Shown here: in pieces, positions 37,526 to 47,036 of the stretch
Position numbering within the stretch: position 1 is the stretch's first letter
How the letters are laid out: each line of letters starts with the position of its first letter
Source: Pseudarthrobacter chlorophenolicus A6
GTDB lineage: Bacteria; Actinomycetota; Actinomycetes; Actinomycetales; Micrococcaceae
Reading direction: 5' to 3'
DNA: 64,000 nt
NCBI RefSeq assembly: GCF_000022025.1
Contig: NC_011886.1
Coordinates: 2,893,209 to 2,957,208, forward strand
Translations under genes and position numbers: made by a program
Notes under the pieces: generated by a model
The model's input: only the letters and a program-made list of their open reading frames with translations
Told to the model about the DNA's origin: nothing
The model's database searches: none

Positions 37526-38193
37526 AGCGCCCTCTTCCGCGGCCCCGGGACCTGGGCGTCGGATTCCCGGAGGTAGAGGGGCGTTGAGTCCAGGAGCGCC
37601 CCACCGGAAGCCAGCCTGGCCAGGGCAAACTGCCCCAGGTACAGGGCGTCCGGCTGCTCACCGGCGAACTCGGGGTCCGCCCGGAGAGAGTCCGCGTACA
37701 GTCCGGCGCCCGCACCGTAGGCGGGCAGGTCCGGCAGGTCCGCGGCGAAGCCAACATGCGGCCCGTCTTCGAGCACCGGCAATTGTCCTCCGGACAGGCT
37801 GTAGCGTGCCCAGTAGACCTCTTTGCGGCGCGCATCGGTGACCACCAGGAACTCGGGGGCTGCCGCCGTCGACTCGGCCACCTCCAGGGCGATCGCGTCG
37901 AGGCTCATCAGGCCGTGCAAGGGCTTGCCCCATACGAAGGCCAGGGTGCGTGCGGTGGCGATGCCGGACCGCAGGCCGGTGAACGGGCCGGGTCCCACGC
38001 CCACCACCAGGGCGTCGATGTCTTCGCCCGCGACGCCGGCGTCGGCCAGCATTCCGGCGATGCCCGGGGCCAGCACCTCGGCGTGGCTGCGGGTGTCCTC
38101 GGTGGAGAAGTTGGCAACGACGCCTTCCGGGGCATCGTCGGAGACCAGGGCTGCGCTGGCCACGGCCGAGGTGTCGATGGCGAGGATCAGCAT
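37522..38193 (-). CDS. tsaB: tRNA threonylcarbamoyladenosine biosynthesis protein TsaB
   Basis: Inactive ASKHA-fold partner that stabilises TsaD in t6A synthesis. The 223-residue protein starts MLILAIDTSAVASAAL and has GPGPFTGLRSGIATARTLAF, the family hallmark. The ATG is fixed by AGGAGGG about 8 nt upstream and by its 1-nt overlap with the tsaE stop (TGATG); the longer upstream open frame is not needed. Confidence 0.96.
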   Translation of the reverse strand: MLILAIDTSAVASAALVSDDAPEGVVANFSTEDTRSHAEVLAPGIAGMLADAGVAGEDIDALVVGVGPGPFTGLRSGIATARTLAFVWGKPLHGLMSLDAIALEVAESTAAAPEFLVVTDARRKEVYWARYSLSGGQLPVLEDGPHVGFAADLPDLPAYGAGAGLYADSLRADPEFAGEQPDALYLGQFALARLASGGALLDSTPLYLRESDAQVPGPRKRAL

Positions 38194-38828
38194 CAGTTGA
38201 TCCCTCCTGCCGCGTCCAGTTCCGGGGCGTCCGCCCACCGTGGGCCGTATCCGCGCATCACGATGGTGCGTGGCTCGTCGGTGTCGTCCGTATCAAAGTC
38301 GAGGCTTCCGTTCCCGCCGTCCGGTCCGCCGTCCATGGCAGCAGCTGCCCCGGCGCCGAAGGACACGCCGCCGAGGCCAATGGCCCGGTGCAGGTCGATC
38401 TCCAGCCTGTTCTCGCTCAGGTGTTCCACACGGTCGTGGCCCCACTCCACCACTGTCACGGAAGTATCCATGGTGTTCTCAAGGTCGATGTCGTCCACTT
38501 CAGCTGCGGAACCGAGGCGGTAGGCGTCCACGTGAACCAGATCCGGGCCGCCGGGGCGGGGTCCGTCAGGAAGGTTGGGGTGGATGCGGACCAGCACGAA
38601 CGTGGGGGAAATAATTCCAGACCGCACTCCCAGTCCCTCCCCCAGCCCCTGGGTCAGCGTGGTCTTCCCGGCACCCAGCTCGCCGGAGAGCACCACCAGG
38701 TCCCCGGCGTCCAGGACCTGCGCCAGCCCTGCGCCGAGCGCATGGGTCTGGTCCGCCGTCGTGGCCGTATAGGTCTTTTCCCAGTTGGCCTTCGCCGCCT
38801 GGCCAGGCGTGTGGTCCGCTGCGCTCAC
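38193..38828 (-). CDS. tsaE: tRNA threonylcarbamoyladenosine biosynthesis ATPase TsaE
   Basis: ATPase that drives the TsaBD cycle. Walker A is GELGAGKTT (49-57), followed by SPTFVLVR and VHVDAYRLGSAAEVDDIDLE. At 211 residues it is about 50 longer than usual; the extra sequence is a Gly/Ala- and Asp-rich insertion (about 155-190) near the C-terminus, probably disordered. GTG start overlapping the alr stop by 4 nt (GTGA). Confidence 0.95.
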   Translation of the reverse strand: MSAADHTPGQAAKANWEKTYTATTADQTHALGAGLAQVLDAGDLVVLSGELGAGKTTLTQGLGEGLGVRSGIISPTFVLVRIHPNLPDGPRPGGPDLVHVDAYRLGSAAEVDDIDLENTMDTSVTVVEWGHDRVEHLSENRLEIDLHRAIGLGGVSFGAGAAAAMDGGPDGGNGSLDFDTDDTDEPRTIVMRGYGPRWADAPELDAAGGIN

Positions 38829-40057
38829 AAGGCCCCCTCGCTGCCCGCGGCAGATGCGTCTCCGCCGCCGGACGTGTCCTGTTCGTTGATGAAGCGGCGC
38901 GGCACGCGTGGACTGATCCGTGTGACGATCTCATAGTTGATGGTCCCGGCGGCGCGCGCCCAGTCATCAGCCGTGGGACCGCCGTCGGCACCGCTGCCGA
39001 AAAGCTCAGCCTCGGCACCCAGCAGCGCTGCCCCCTGCACTCCCTGGCCGAGATCGATGACCATCTGGTCCATGGCGATGCGGCCCACCACCGGGTAGGT
39101 GGTGCCGGCCACCCGGACCGGCCCGCCGGTGGCGACCCGCGGGATGCCGTCGGCGTAGCCCAGCGGGATCAGGCCCAGCGTGCTGGCGGCGGCAGTCCGG
39201 TAGTGGAGCCCGTACGAAACCCCTTGCCCGGCCGGGACCACCTTGCACTGGGACACCTTGGTCCGCAGCGCCATGGCAGGACGCAGGCCAAGTTCCGCGG
39301 AGGTCTGCCCGTCAAAGGGCGAAAGCCCGTAGATGCCCAGCCCCACGCGCACCAGGTCGAAGTGGGTGTCCGGCCGGGACAGGGTGGCGGGGGTGTTGGC
39401 CAGGTGCCGGACTTCGGCGTCCACCCCGGCGTCTTCCGCCACTGCCAGCGCGTCGCGGAAGGCCGCCAGCTGGTGGTCGGTCTCGGGGCGTTCCGGTTCG
39501 TCGGCGACAGCGAGGTGGGAGAAGATGCCCACCACCCGGAGCAGGCCCTGGTCCTGGTACTCCATCGCTTCGCCCACCAGCGTGTCCCAGTACTCGAGCG
39601 TGGCGCCGTTGCGTCCCAGCCCGGTGTCCACCTTGAGGTGGATCCTGGCCGGGCGTTCCTGCTCGCGGGCTGCGGCAACAATCCGCTCAAGTTCCCATCC
39701 CGAGCAGCCGATGTCGACGCCGGCCGCCACCGCCGCACCGAAGTTGCTGTCCGTGGTGTGCAGCCATGCCAGCAACGGTGCGTCGATGCCGGCAGCACGC
39801 AGGGCCAGGGCCTCGGAGATGTGGGCCACTCCCAGCCAGGAAGCGCCGGCCTCCAGCGCGGCCCGGGCAACAGGGACGGCACCGTGCCCGTAGGCATCGG
39901 CCTTGACCACGGCCATGACCTTGGCCGGTGAGGCAGCGGCAGCGAGCCGGCGGACATTGTGCCGGATGGCGTCCAGGTCGATCACGGCGGAACGCTCGTA
40001 GTGGGGATCGTGCACTGAAGCAGCGCTGATTTCACCGGTTGGGGCGGGGTAAGTCAC
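38825..40057 (-). CDS. alr: Alanine racemase
   Basis: PLP enzyme interconverting L- and D-alanine for peptidoglycan. The 410-residue protein has the PLP lysine in AVVKADAYGHG (Lys52), the catalytic-Tyr region GVSYGLHYR, and the two-domain barrel/beta layout. GTG at 40057 is chosen because TAGAAT lies 7 nt upstream; 27 further open codons upstream would cross that promoter. It heads the five-gene unit with tsaE, tsaB, rimI and tsaD. Confidence 0.95.
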   Translation of the reverse strand: MTYPAPTGEISAASVHDPHYERSAVIDLDAIRHNVRRLAAAASPAKVMAVVKADAYGHGAVPVARAALEAGASWLGVAHISEALALRAAGIDAPLLAWLHTTDSNFGAAVAAGVDIGCSGWELERIVAAAREQERPARIHLKVDTGLGRNGATLEYWDTLVGEAMEYQDQGLLRVVGIFSHLAVADEPERPETDHQLAAFRDALAVAEDAGVDAEVRHLANTPATLSRPDTHFDLVRVGLGIYGLSPFDGQTSAELGLRPAMALRTKVSQCKVVPAGQGVSYGLHYRTAAASTLGLIPLGYADGIPRVATGGPVRVAGTTYPVVGRIAMDQMVIDLGQGVQGAALLGAEAELFGSGADGGPTADDWARAAGTINYEIVTRISPRVPRRFINEQDTSGGGDASAAGSEGAL

Positions 40058-40064
40058 GGAAGTG

Positions 40065-40070
40065 ATTCTA
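40065..40070 (-). promoter_or_regulatory. -10 box of alr and the tsa operon (leaderless)
   Basis: TAGAAT, near-consensus, 7 nt before the GTG of alr; no convincing -35. Confidence 0.6.
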
Positions 40071-40199
40071 GTAGGGGTGCCTGCGGCCGAATAATCGGAC
40101 GTCCGGCGCCGCAGGGTGCCGGGCGGGTTGAGGGGCAACGTCCGGTCAGGCGGCAGGCGCTGATCTGAGGGCTGAGACGGTCCAGGTTCCAGCAGCCGC

Positions 40200-41291
40200 T
40201 CAGGCGTCCGAAAGGTGGGCGATGGTGGCTGAGGCCCTGCGCTGGGCAGCCTGCGGGACGTCCTGGATGATCTCTTCCAGGAACCCGAAACGGCGCAGCC
40301 ACTGGCTCATCTGCCGTTCGGGCCGGGCATTGGCGCGTTTCCACCAGTCGGCGATGTCTCCCCAGCCGGGGGCGGCAAGCGAGCCGCCCACTTCCTGCAC
40401 CGCCAGGGAGGCGCACAGGTTGGCGAACCGGAGCCTGTTGCCCAGCGGCCACCCGGCCAGCGTGCCCACGATGAACGCGGCGTCGAAACAGTCACCTGCT
40501 CCGGTGGGGTCAAGCGCCTTGACCGGCAGGGACGGAACCCATTCCTCCTCCCCCGATTCCGAATCGACGGCAAGCGCCCCCTGCGGCCCCAGGGTCACCA
40601 CGGCCACCGGGACCCGGTCCGCGAGCGCGTACAGGGCGGACCAGGCGTTGTCCTTTCCGGTCAGCGCCATGGCTTCACGCTGGTTGGGCAGGAACGCGTG
40701 GAAGTACTGCAGGTTTTCCAGCCGGACCGGTGCCCATTCCCCGGTGGGGTCCCAGCCCACGTCACCGAAGAGCTTAACGCCGGCGCCGTGGGCGGCGCGT
40801 GCCCAGGGTTCCACTTCCAGGCCCACCTCCGCGATGCCGGCCAGGGTGGGCGGCGGCTCCCCGATGAGCTCAGAGGACGTAACCGGGGCTGCATGCCCGT
40901 GGGTGACCATGGAACGGTCCTTCTCAACGCACAGCGACACCGTCACCGGTGAATGCCACCCCTCCACCCGGCGGGACAGGCTCAGGTCCACGCGTTCCTG
41001 GCCGGCGAGGATCTTCCAGTTGAAGTCCCCGTAGCCGTCGTCGCCGAAGACCGCCGCCAGGCCGGTCCGCAGCCCCAGCCGGGCGGCGGCGATGGCCTGG
41101 TTCGCCACCCCGCCCGGGCAGCTGCCCATGCCGTCGCTCCAGATTTCCGTCCCCGGTTCAGGGCCGTGCGGCAGCCCGGTGAAAATGATGTCCTGGAAGA
41201 CGGTTCCGGCCAGCAGGAGATCGAACCCGGGCCCGGAGTGTTTCCGGACCGAGGCCAGCGGATCAAAAGGGCGTGCCGGCATCGCGTCCAT
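40200..41291 (-). CDS. PfkB-family carbohydrate kinase
   Basis: A 363-residue ribokinase-fold sugar kinase. The N-terminal FDLLLAGTVFQDIIFTGLPHGPEPG and CPGGVANQAIAAARLG motif bind the sugar; DPTGAGDCFDAAF carries the catalytic Asp. Substrate unknown; the divergent GH4 glycosidase suggests a glycoside-derived sugar. The ATG at 41291 has TAGTGT 7 nt upstream, which rules out the longer Arg/Pro-rich reading. Confidence 0.92.
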   Translation of the reverse strand: MDAMPARPFDPLASVRKHSGPGFDLLLAGTVFQDIIFTGLPHGPEPGTEIWSDGMGSCPGGVANQAIAAARLGLRTGLAAVFGDDGYGDFNWKILAGQERVDLSLSRRVEGWHSPVTVSLCVEKDRSMVTHGHAAPVTSSELIGEPPPTLAGIAEVGLEVEPWARAAHGAGVKLFGDVGWDPTGEWAPVRLENLQYFHAFLPNQREAMALTGKDNAWSALYALADRVPVAVVTLGPQGALAVDSESGEEEWVPSLPVKALDPTGAGDCFDAAFIVGTLAGWPLGNRLRFANLCASLAVQEVGGSLAAPGWGDIADWWKRANARPERQMSQWLRRFGFLEEIIQDVPQAAQRRASATIAHLSDA

Positions 41292-41298
41292 GTCCGGC

Positions 41299-41304
41299 AC
41301 ACTA
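41299..41304 (-). promoter_or_regulatory. -10 box of the PfkB kinase gene (leaderless)
   Basis: TAGTGT, 7 nt before the ATG at 41291. Confidence 0.55.
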
Positions 41305-41348
41305 CGCCCTGCCACCGACATCCGGTAGAGGAGCGCCCGGGGCCGCCC

Positions 41349-41354
41349 TAGACT
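41349..41354 (+). promoter_or_regulatory. -10 box of the GH4 gene (leaderless)
   Basis: TAGACT, 7 nt before the ATG at 41362. Its -35 region overlaps that of the divergent PfkB promoter. Confidence 0.55.
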
Positions 41355-41361
41355 GCTGGGT

Positions 41362-42759
41362 ATGCGGCTTCTGATTGCCGGCGGCGGCGGTTTCCGGGTG
41401 CCGCTCATTTACCGGGCGCTGGTTTCGGGCCGCTTTGCCGGGCTGGTCACCGAACTGGTGCTGTACGACGTCGATCCCGCCCGCCTGGCGGCCGTCGCCA
41501 CCGTGCTGCACAGCATGCCGGCCGGCCCCGGCCCCCGGCTTCCGGTCCGGGCCACCACCGATCTGGCCCACGCCCTCCCCTCGACTGACATGGTGTTTGC
41601 CGCCATCCGTCCGGGCGGCACCGCCGGTCGGATCGCTGACGAGAAAGTGGCCCAGGATTTGGGGCTGCTGGGTCAGGAAACCACAGGCGCGGGCGGCATC
41701 TCCTATGCGCTGCGGACCATTCCGCACATGGTGCACCTGGCCCGGCTAATGGTCAAGCACTGCCCCGGAGCCCGGCTGATCAACTTCACCAACCCGGCAG
41801 GCATGGTCACCGAGGCCCTCGTTCCCGTGCTGGGAAACAGGGTGGTGGGCATCTGCGACTCCGCTGGCGCCCTGGTGCAGCGCGCAGCACACGCCGCAGG
41901 AGCGGACCTGCCGGAGGGAAGGCTCGACGGCGTGGGCTACTTCGGGCTGAACCACCTGGGCTGGCTGTACCGGCTGGAGTCCGGCGGCCGCAACCTGCTG
42001 CCGGGCCTGCTGGCCGATCCCGCCGCCCTCGCGTCCTTCGAGGAGGGCCGGTTGTTCGACCAGCCGTTCCTGGCAGGGCTCGGCATGCTGCCCAACGAGT
42101 ACCTGTACTACTACTACCGGGCCGATGCCGCCCGGCGTGTCATGCGGGCCATGCAGCAGACGCGCGGCGAGAGCATCCACGAACAGCAGCAGGACCTCTA
42201 TCCACGCCTGGCAGGCGCCGGGAAGGACGCCTTCCACATGTGGGATGCAGCCCGCCGGTCCCGCGAGGAGGGCTACCTGGCCGAGGCACGCCCTGAAGGT
42301 ACCCAGCGCGACGAAGACGACCTCGCCGGCGGCGGCTACGAACGCGTGGCACTCTCCGCCATGCGGGCGCTCTCCGGGGCTGGCGGGACGCAGCTGATCC
42401 TGAACGTCCGAAACGCCCTGGACCCAAGTACCCACGAACCGGCCATTCCGGGACTGCCCGCGGACGCCGTCGTCGAACTTCCCTGCATGGTGACGGCCGA
42501 CGGCGCGCGGCCGCTTCCCCAGCAGGCTCCGCCCGCGCCGCAGCTCGAGCTGCTGCGGCGGGTCAAGGAGGTGGAGCGGCTCACCGTCCACGCGGCCACT
42601 GCCGGGGACCGGGGCGCCGCACTCGCGGCTTTCGCGCGGCATCCGCTGGTGGATTCGGAAGAACTGGCAGGCAGGCTCCTGTCCGGATATGAGGAAGCAT
42701 TTCCGGAGCTGGGGTCGCTGTGGCGTGGCGGGACGGCGGCTGCGGCCCCGGCTGGCTGA
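41362..42759 (+). CDS. GH4-family (6-phospho-)beta-glucosidase
   Basis: GH4 enzymes cleave glycosides by an NAD+- and Mn2+-dependent redox mechanism. The 465-residue protein starts with the dinucleotide fold LLIAGGGGFRVP, has NFTNPAGMVTEA, and keeps the metal ligands Cys165 (GICDSAG) and His198 (GLNHLGW). Phospho-beta-glucosidases of this family act on PTS-imported disaccharides, but no PTS permease is adjacent, so a non-phosphorylated or ABC-imported substrate is possible. It diverges from the PfkB kinase with 70 bp between. Confidence 0.92.
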   Translation: MRLLIAGGGGFRVPLIYRALVSGRFAGLVTELVLYDVDPARLAAVATVLHSMPAGPGPRLPVRATTDLAHALPSTDMVFAAIRPGGTAGRIADEKVAQDLGLLGQETTGAGGISYALRTIPHMVHLARLMVKHCPGARLINFTNPAGMVTEALVPVLGNRVVGICDSAGALVQRAAHAAGADLPEGRLDGVGYFGLNHLGWLYRLESGGRNLLPGLLADPAALASFEEGRLFDQPFLAGLGMLPNEYLYYYYRADAARRVMRAMQQTRGESIHEQQQDLYPRLAGAGKDAFHMWDAARRSREEGYLAEARPEGTQRDEDDLAGGGYERVALSAMRALSGAGGTQLILNVRNALDPSTHEPAIPGLPADAVVELPCMVTADGARPLPQQAPPAPQLELLRRVKEVERLTVHAATAGDRGAALAAFARHPLVDSEELAGRLLSGYEEAFPELGSLWRGGTAAAAPAG

Positions 42760-42780
42760 AGGAGTAATGTTTTACCGAGT

Positions 42781-42812
42781 GCGCACCGAACGGGTACCCG
42801 GGACTGGTGCGC
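42781..42812 (+). terminator. Hairpin between the GH4 gene and mshA
   Basis: Outer 7-bp stem GCGCACC/GGTGCGC (42781-42787 with 42806-42812) enclosing the 10-bp palindrome CGGGTACCCG. No T-tract; may end GH4 transcription or lie in the mshA leader. Confidence 0.4.
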
Positions 42813-42846
42813 CCGTACTACGCGCCGGCGGCCGGAAGGAGGTCCC

Positions 42847-44109
42847 TTGGCATTGATCCGCAGGGTGGCCCTGCTGTCACTCCACACCTCGCCCATGGAA
42901 CAGCCTGGTTCCGGCGATGCCGGCGGCATGAACGTCTACATCCGTGAACTGGCCTCGGCCCTGGCCGAAGCCGGCGTCGAAGTCGAGATCTTCACGCGCG
43001 CCACCTCGGCAAGCCAGCCCGCCGTCGAACATCCGGATCCCGGCGTCTGTGTCCACAACGTCCTGGCCGGACCAACGAAGAAGATTCCCAAGGAAGAACT
43101 GCCGGGCCTGCTGCACAGCATGGTCGAAGAGATCGAACAGATCCGCCGCCGGCAGCCGCACGGCCGCTATGACGTCATCCATTCGCACTACTGGGTGTCC
43201 GGCATCGCCGGGCTGGAGCTCTCTGAACTGTGGGGTGTGCCGCTGGTCCACACCATGCACACCATGGCCAAGGTGAAGAACCTCCTGCTCGAATCCGGCG
43301 AACAGCCTGAGCCGCGGCGCCGCGAGGTGGGCGAGCACCGGATCGTGGACGGCGCGGCGCGCCTCATCGCCAACACGAGCTCCGAAGCCGCAGAGCTTGT
43401 CTCGCACTACGGTGCGGACTACGACCGGATCGACATCGCCCCCCCGGGCGTGGACCTGGCCACCTTCACCCCGGCGTTCCGGACCAAAGCGCGCAGGGAC
43501 CACGGCGTGGATCCGGGGACGTTCCACCTCCTGTTCGCCGGCCGCATCCAGCGGCTCAAGGGCCCGCAGGTGCTGGTCAAGGCGGCGGCCCTGCTGCGGC
43601 AGCGGCGTCCGGACATCGACCTGCGGCTCACCATCCTGGGCGAGCTCAGCGGCAACAAGGAGTTCAACCTCCGCAAGCTCGTGGCAGACGCGGAGATGGA
43701 CGACGTCGTCACGCAGCTTCCGCCCGTCACGGCACCTGAGCTGGCGGCCTGGTTCCGCGCGGCCGACGTCGTGGTGATGCCATCCTTCAGTGAATCCTTC
43801 GGTCTGGTGGCCCTGGAAGCCCAGGCCTGCGGGACCCCGGTGGTGGCCACCCGGGTGGGCGGGCTCTCCCGCGCCATCTTCCACGGCCGGACCGGGCTGC
43901 TGGTGGACGGCCACCACGCGGCCGACTGGGCGGATGCATTCGAGGCCCTCTACGACGATCCAGCCACCCGCGTGGACATGGGCCGGGCCGCCGCCATCCG
44001 CGCCCAGAACTCCGGCTGGTCCCGCACGGCCGCCATCACGCTGGAAAGCTACCATGCCGCCGTCGACCGGCACGTGGGCCACCTTGTGCCGGCCGTTCCT
44101 GTAACCTGA
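42847..44109 (+). CDS. mshA: D-inositol-3-phosphate glycosyltransferase MshA
   Basis: First committed enzyme of mycothiol synthesis: joins UDP-GlcNAc to 1L-inositol 1-phosphate. The 420-residue GT4/GT-B protein starts [29 protein letters not shown], has [14 protein letters not shown] for the sugar nucleotide and the EX7E motif in [19 protein letters not shown]. Its TTG start follows AAGGAGG by 4 nt. Ino1, which makes its acceptor, is encoded 4 kb downstream. Confidence 0.96.
   Translation: MALIRRVALLSLHTSPMEQPGSGDAGGMNVYIRELASALAEAGVEVEIFTRATSASQPAVEHPDPGVCVHNVLAGPTKKIPKEELPGLLHSMVEEIEQIRRRQPHGRYDVIHSHYWVSGIAGLELSELWGVPLVHTMHTMAKVKNLLLESGEQPEPRRREVGEHRIVDGAARLIANTSSEAAELVSHYGADYDRIDIAPPGVDLATFTPAFRTKARRDHGVDPGTFHLLFAGRIQRLKGPQVLVKAAALLRQRRPDIDLRLTILGELSGNKEFNLRKLVADAEMDDVVTQLPPVTAPELAAWFRAADVVVMPSFSESFGLVALEAQACGTPVVATRVGGLSRAIFHGRTGLLVDGHHAADWADAFEALYDDPATRVDMGRAAAIRAQNSGWSRTAAITLESYHAAVDRHVGHLVPAVPVT
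44102..44107 (+). promoter_or_regulatory. -10 box of fhs (leaderless), inside the end of mshA
   Basis: TAACCT, 6 nt before the ATG of fhs; its last T is also the first base of the mshA stop TGA. Confidence 0.6.
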
Positions 44110-44113
44110 CGCC

Positions 44114-45790
44114 ATGACCGGCGTTCCCAGCGACCTCGAGATAGCACGGGCAGCACGCATAAGGCCCATCGAAGACATTGCCGCTGCCGCAGGGGTGAAC
44201 GCCGCAGCGCTGGAACAGTACGGGCGTTACAAAGCCAAGATCGATCCCGCCCGGCTGGACGCACCGCCGCCGCACGGCAAGCTGGTGCTGGTTTCGGCCA
44301 TGTCGCCCACGCCGGCCGGGGAAGGAAAGTCCACCACCACCGTGGGGCTGGCCGACTCCCTGGCGCGGGCCGGCCACAACGTGATGATCGCCCTGCGGGA
44401 ACCTTCGCTGGGCCCGGTCCTGGGAATGAAGGGCGGCGCCACCGGCGGAGGCTACTCGCAGGTGCTGCCGATGGATGAGATCAACCTGCATTTCACCGGC
44501 GATTTCCACGCCATCACCTCCGCCAACAACGCCCTGATGGCACTGGTGGACAACCACATTTACCAGGGCAACGCCCTGAACATCGATCCGCGGCGCATGA
44601 CGTTCAAGCGGGTCCTGGACATGAACGACCGGGCCTTGCGGGAAGTGGTGATCGGCCTCGGCGGGCCGGCACAGGGCGTACCGCGGCAGGACGGGTTCGA
44701 CATCACCGTGGCCTCCGAGATCATGGCCGTGTTCTGCCTGGCCACGGACCTGGCCGACCTCCGGGAACGCCTGGGCAGGATCACCTTCGGGTACACCTAT
44801 GAGCGTGTCCCGGTGACGGTGGCGGACCTGGGAGTGCAGGGTGCGCTGGCCCTGCTGCTCAAGGAAGCCGTCAAACCCAACCTGGTGCAGACCATCGCGG
44901 GCACCCCGGCGCTGGTCCATGGCGGCCCGTTCGCCAACATCGCCCACGGCTGCAACTCCCTCATCGCCACCCAGACCGCGCGGCGGCTGGCGGACATCGT
45001 GGTGACGGAGGCCGGTTTCGGGGCCGACCTCGGGGCCGAAAAGTTCATGGACATCAAGGCGCGGATCGGCGGGCTGGCCCCGTCCGCCGTCGTGGTGGTA
45101 GCCACCGTGCGGGCACTGAAAATGCAAGGCGGGGTGGCCAAGGACCAACTGACCCGGCCGGACATGGCAGCGCTGGAGGCCGGCGTCGAAAACCTGCGCC
45201 GGCACGTGCACAACGTGGAGAAGTTCGGTGTAACGCCGGTGGTGGCCATCAACAGGTTTGCCACGGACACGGCGGAGGAACTGGACTGGCTGCTGGCGTG
45301 GTGTGCCGCCGAAGGTGTTCCGGCTGCCGTGGCCGACGTGTGGGGCCGGGGCGGCGGCGGTGACGGCGGGGATGAGCTTGCCGCGCTGGTGGCCCGCGCT
45401 TTGGATGCGCCGGGCCGGTTCAGGCACCTGTACCCGCTGGAGCTCTCTGTGGAGGACAAGATCCGCACCATCGCGCAGGAGATCTACGGGGCCGACGGCG
45501 TGGACTTCTCCGTCCCGGCACTGAAGCGGCTGGCCGATATTGAGCGCAACGGCTGGGGCGGGCTTCCGGTGTGCATGGCCAAGACCCAGTACTCGTTCAC
45601 GGACGACGCCACCAGGCTCGGCGCCCCCAAGGGCTTCACCATCCACGTCCGCGACCTGCTGCCCAAGACCGGTGCGGGCTTCATCGTGGCGCTGACCGGC
45701 GCCGTGATGACCATGCCCGGACTCCCCGCCGTCCCGGCCGCGCTCCGGATGGACGTGGACCCCGACGGCAACCCGGTAGGCCTCACCTAA
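44114..45790 (+). CDS. fhs: Formate-tetrahydrofolate ligase
   Basis: Makes 10-formyl-THF from formate, THF and ATP. The 558-residue protein is the standard length and has the P-loop [14 protein letters not shown] (66-79), [22 protein letters not shown] and [22 protein letters not shown]. It begins 4 nt after mshA but appears to have its own leaderless promoter within the end of mshA. Confidence 0.97.
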   Translation: MTGVPSDLEIARAARIRPIEDIAAAAGVNAAALEQYGRYKAKIDPARLDAPPPHGKLVLVSAMSPTPAGEGKSTTTVGLADSLARAGHNVMIALREPSLGPVLGMKGGATGGGYSQVLPMDEINLHFTGDFHAITSANNALMALVDNHIYQGNALNIDPRRMTFKRVLDMNDRALREVVIGLGGPAQGVPRQDGFDITVASEIMAVFCLATDLADLRERLGRITFGYTYERVPVTVADLGVQGALALLLKEAVKPNLVQTIAGTPALVHGGPFANIAHGCNSLIATQTARRLADIVVTEAGFGADLGAEKFMDIKARIGGLAPSAVVVVATVRALKMQGGVAKDQLTRPDMAALEAGVENLRRHVHNVEKFGVTPVVAINRFATDTAEELDWLLAWCAAEGVPAAVADVWGRGGGGDGGDELAALVARALDAPGRFRHLYPLELSVEDKIRTIAQEIYGADGVDFSVPALKRLADIERNGWGGLPVCMAKTQYSFTDDATRLGAPKGFTIHVRDLLPKTGAGFIVALTGAVMTMPGLPAVPAALRMDVDPDGNPVGLT

Positions 45791-46076
45791 CCCACCCCCG
45801 TCCCAGTTGCCCTATCCCCTCCCCCGCCTTCCTCTTTCCCCGCATCACTCCCAACGCGCGCTCACTCGTGGCGGCCCAATTCCCAACGCGCGCTCACTCG
45901 TGGCGGCCCAATTCCCAACGCGCGCTCACTCGTGGCGGCATTCCTCCCAATGCCCGCTCACTCGTGGTGGCACAAATTCCAACGCCCGCTCAATTTAGGA
46001 TTCAGCGGCCCACGAAGTGGGCTGACTCCTGTGGATAACTTCCGATGCTTGTCGGCTGATTCGGTGAGAATGCAGT
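45791..46076. other. Intergenic region between fhs and the DUF559 gene
   Basis: 286 bp with no gene. It holds CAGTTGCCCTATC (45804-45816, also in the 35829 palindrome), a pyrimidine-rich tract, the first tandem repeat array (45849-45996), and the promoter region of the DUF559 gene, where GAGAAT lies 5 nt before its ATG. Confidence 0.6.
45849..45996 (+). repeat. 32-bp tandem repeat array 1
   Basis: Copies 1 and 2 (45849-45880, 45881-45912) are identical 32-mers; copy 3 (45913-45944) differs at its last four bases or so; copy 4 (45945-45977) is diverged and 33 bp; copy 5 is partial. Each full unit carries CGCGCGCTCACTCGTGGCGG or a close variant. The same core with the same 32-bp period recurs in inverted orientation at 48312-48368. 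Confidence 0.9.
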
Positions 46077-47036
46077 ATGCGCAGCAGCCCTCCATTACCC
46101 CTCCATCTGGCAACCAAGCCCTTCACTGTCGAAAGTGCCGCGAACGCCAATCTGACGCGCGATCGGCTGAGGCGTGCCGACGTCGAGCACGTGGGCCGCG
46201 GCCTTTTCCGCCCGGCTTCCTGGGCTTTCGATCTTGAAGAGGCGGCGCGTGCATTGTCGGAGGCAACACCGGGAGCCTGGATATCCCACGTAACGGCGGC
46301 TCGGCTGCGCAACTCATGCTTACCGCCGTGGCTTTCGGACTCCAACGAACTCCACCTAAGCAAACCTAAAGCTCTTCCCGGCGTTAGGAGGCAGGGCATC
46401 TGCGGTCACCGGGTCATTGCCGGGCCCGGGGAAATCGAGCTGGTGGGAGGGATTTGGCTCAGCACCCGTGCCCGCACGTGGCTGGACCTGGCTCGCATTC
46501 TGCCGCTCAACGACCTCGTGGCCTTGGGAGATGAGCTGATCCGAATGCCTCGTCCCGCTTTCGAGGGCAGGGCGGAGGCCTACACTTCCGTCACCGACCT
46601 GAAGGCCTTGATCAGCCGGCATCCAAATCTTCAGGGCATCGTCCGTGCCCGGCAGGCACTCGACCTGATGCGTGTCGGATCAGATTCGGCGCCAGAGACG
46701 TTCCTACGCCTTGGCATGCTCGACGCCGGTCTTCCGGATCCGGAATTGCAGGTGAGCCTTCGGCAAGGAGACAGCCGTTCTCCGTCAGCCGACCTGGGGT
46801 ATCGTCAGCGCCGCATCGCGATCCAATACGACGGCGGCCATCACCTTCAAGAGCCACAGCGCCTCAGTGATCGACGCAGAAACAGAGCCTTTGAGGCTGC
46901 CGGCTGGACGGTCCTCGTGTTCGACAAGGCCGACTTCGAGGAGAACTTCACGACCGCAATCAAGCACATCAAGCGAGCGGTAAGAGCTTCCGCCATGGAT
47001 CCTGCAGCCGCATCTGGGTTTGCGCGTGGTCTCTAG
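46077..47036 (+). CDS. DUF559 / Vsr-like endonuclease-fold protein with AbiEi-like N-terminus
   Basis: A 319-residue protein. The N-terminal 100 residues resemble the winged-helix region of AbiEi-type antitoxins, which are common solitary genes in actinobacteria. The C-terminal third has the nuclease-fold pattern SADLGYRQRRIAIQYDGGHH...RRRNRAFEAAGWTVLVF, close to DUF559/Vsr proteins, with Asp/Glu positions partly kept. GC content looks lower than in neighbouring genes. No toxin gene is next to it. Its stop shares a CTAG with the convergent DUF2306 gene. DNA cleavage is not established. Confidence 0.8.
   Translation: MRSSPPLPLHLATKPFTVESAANANLTRDRLRRADVEHVGRGLFRPASWAFDLEEAARALSEATPGAWISHVTAARLRNSCLPPWLSDSNELHLSKPKALPGVRRQGICGHRVIAGPGEIELVGGIWLSTRARTWLDLARILPLNDLVALGDELIRMPRPAFEGRAEAYTSVTDLKALISRHPNLQGIVRARQALDLMRVGSDSAPETFLRLGMLDAGLPDPELQVSLRQGDSRSPSADLGYRQRRIAIQYDGGHHLQEPQRLSDRRRNRAFEAAGWTVLVFDKADFEENFTTAIKHIKRAVRASAMDPAAASGFARGL

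Noticed and set aside
45849..45996. CRISPR array
   Set aside because: The units are head-to-tail copies with no unique spacers, and no cas genes are near.
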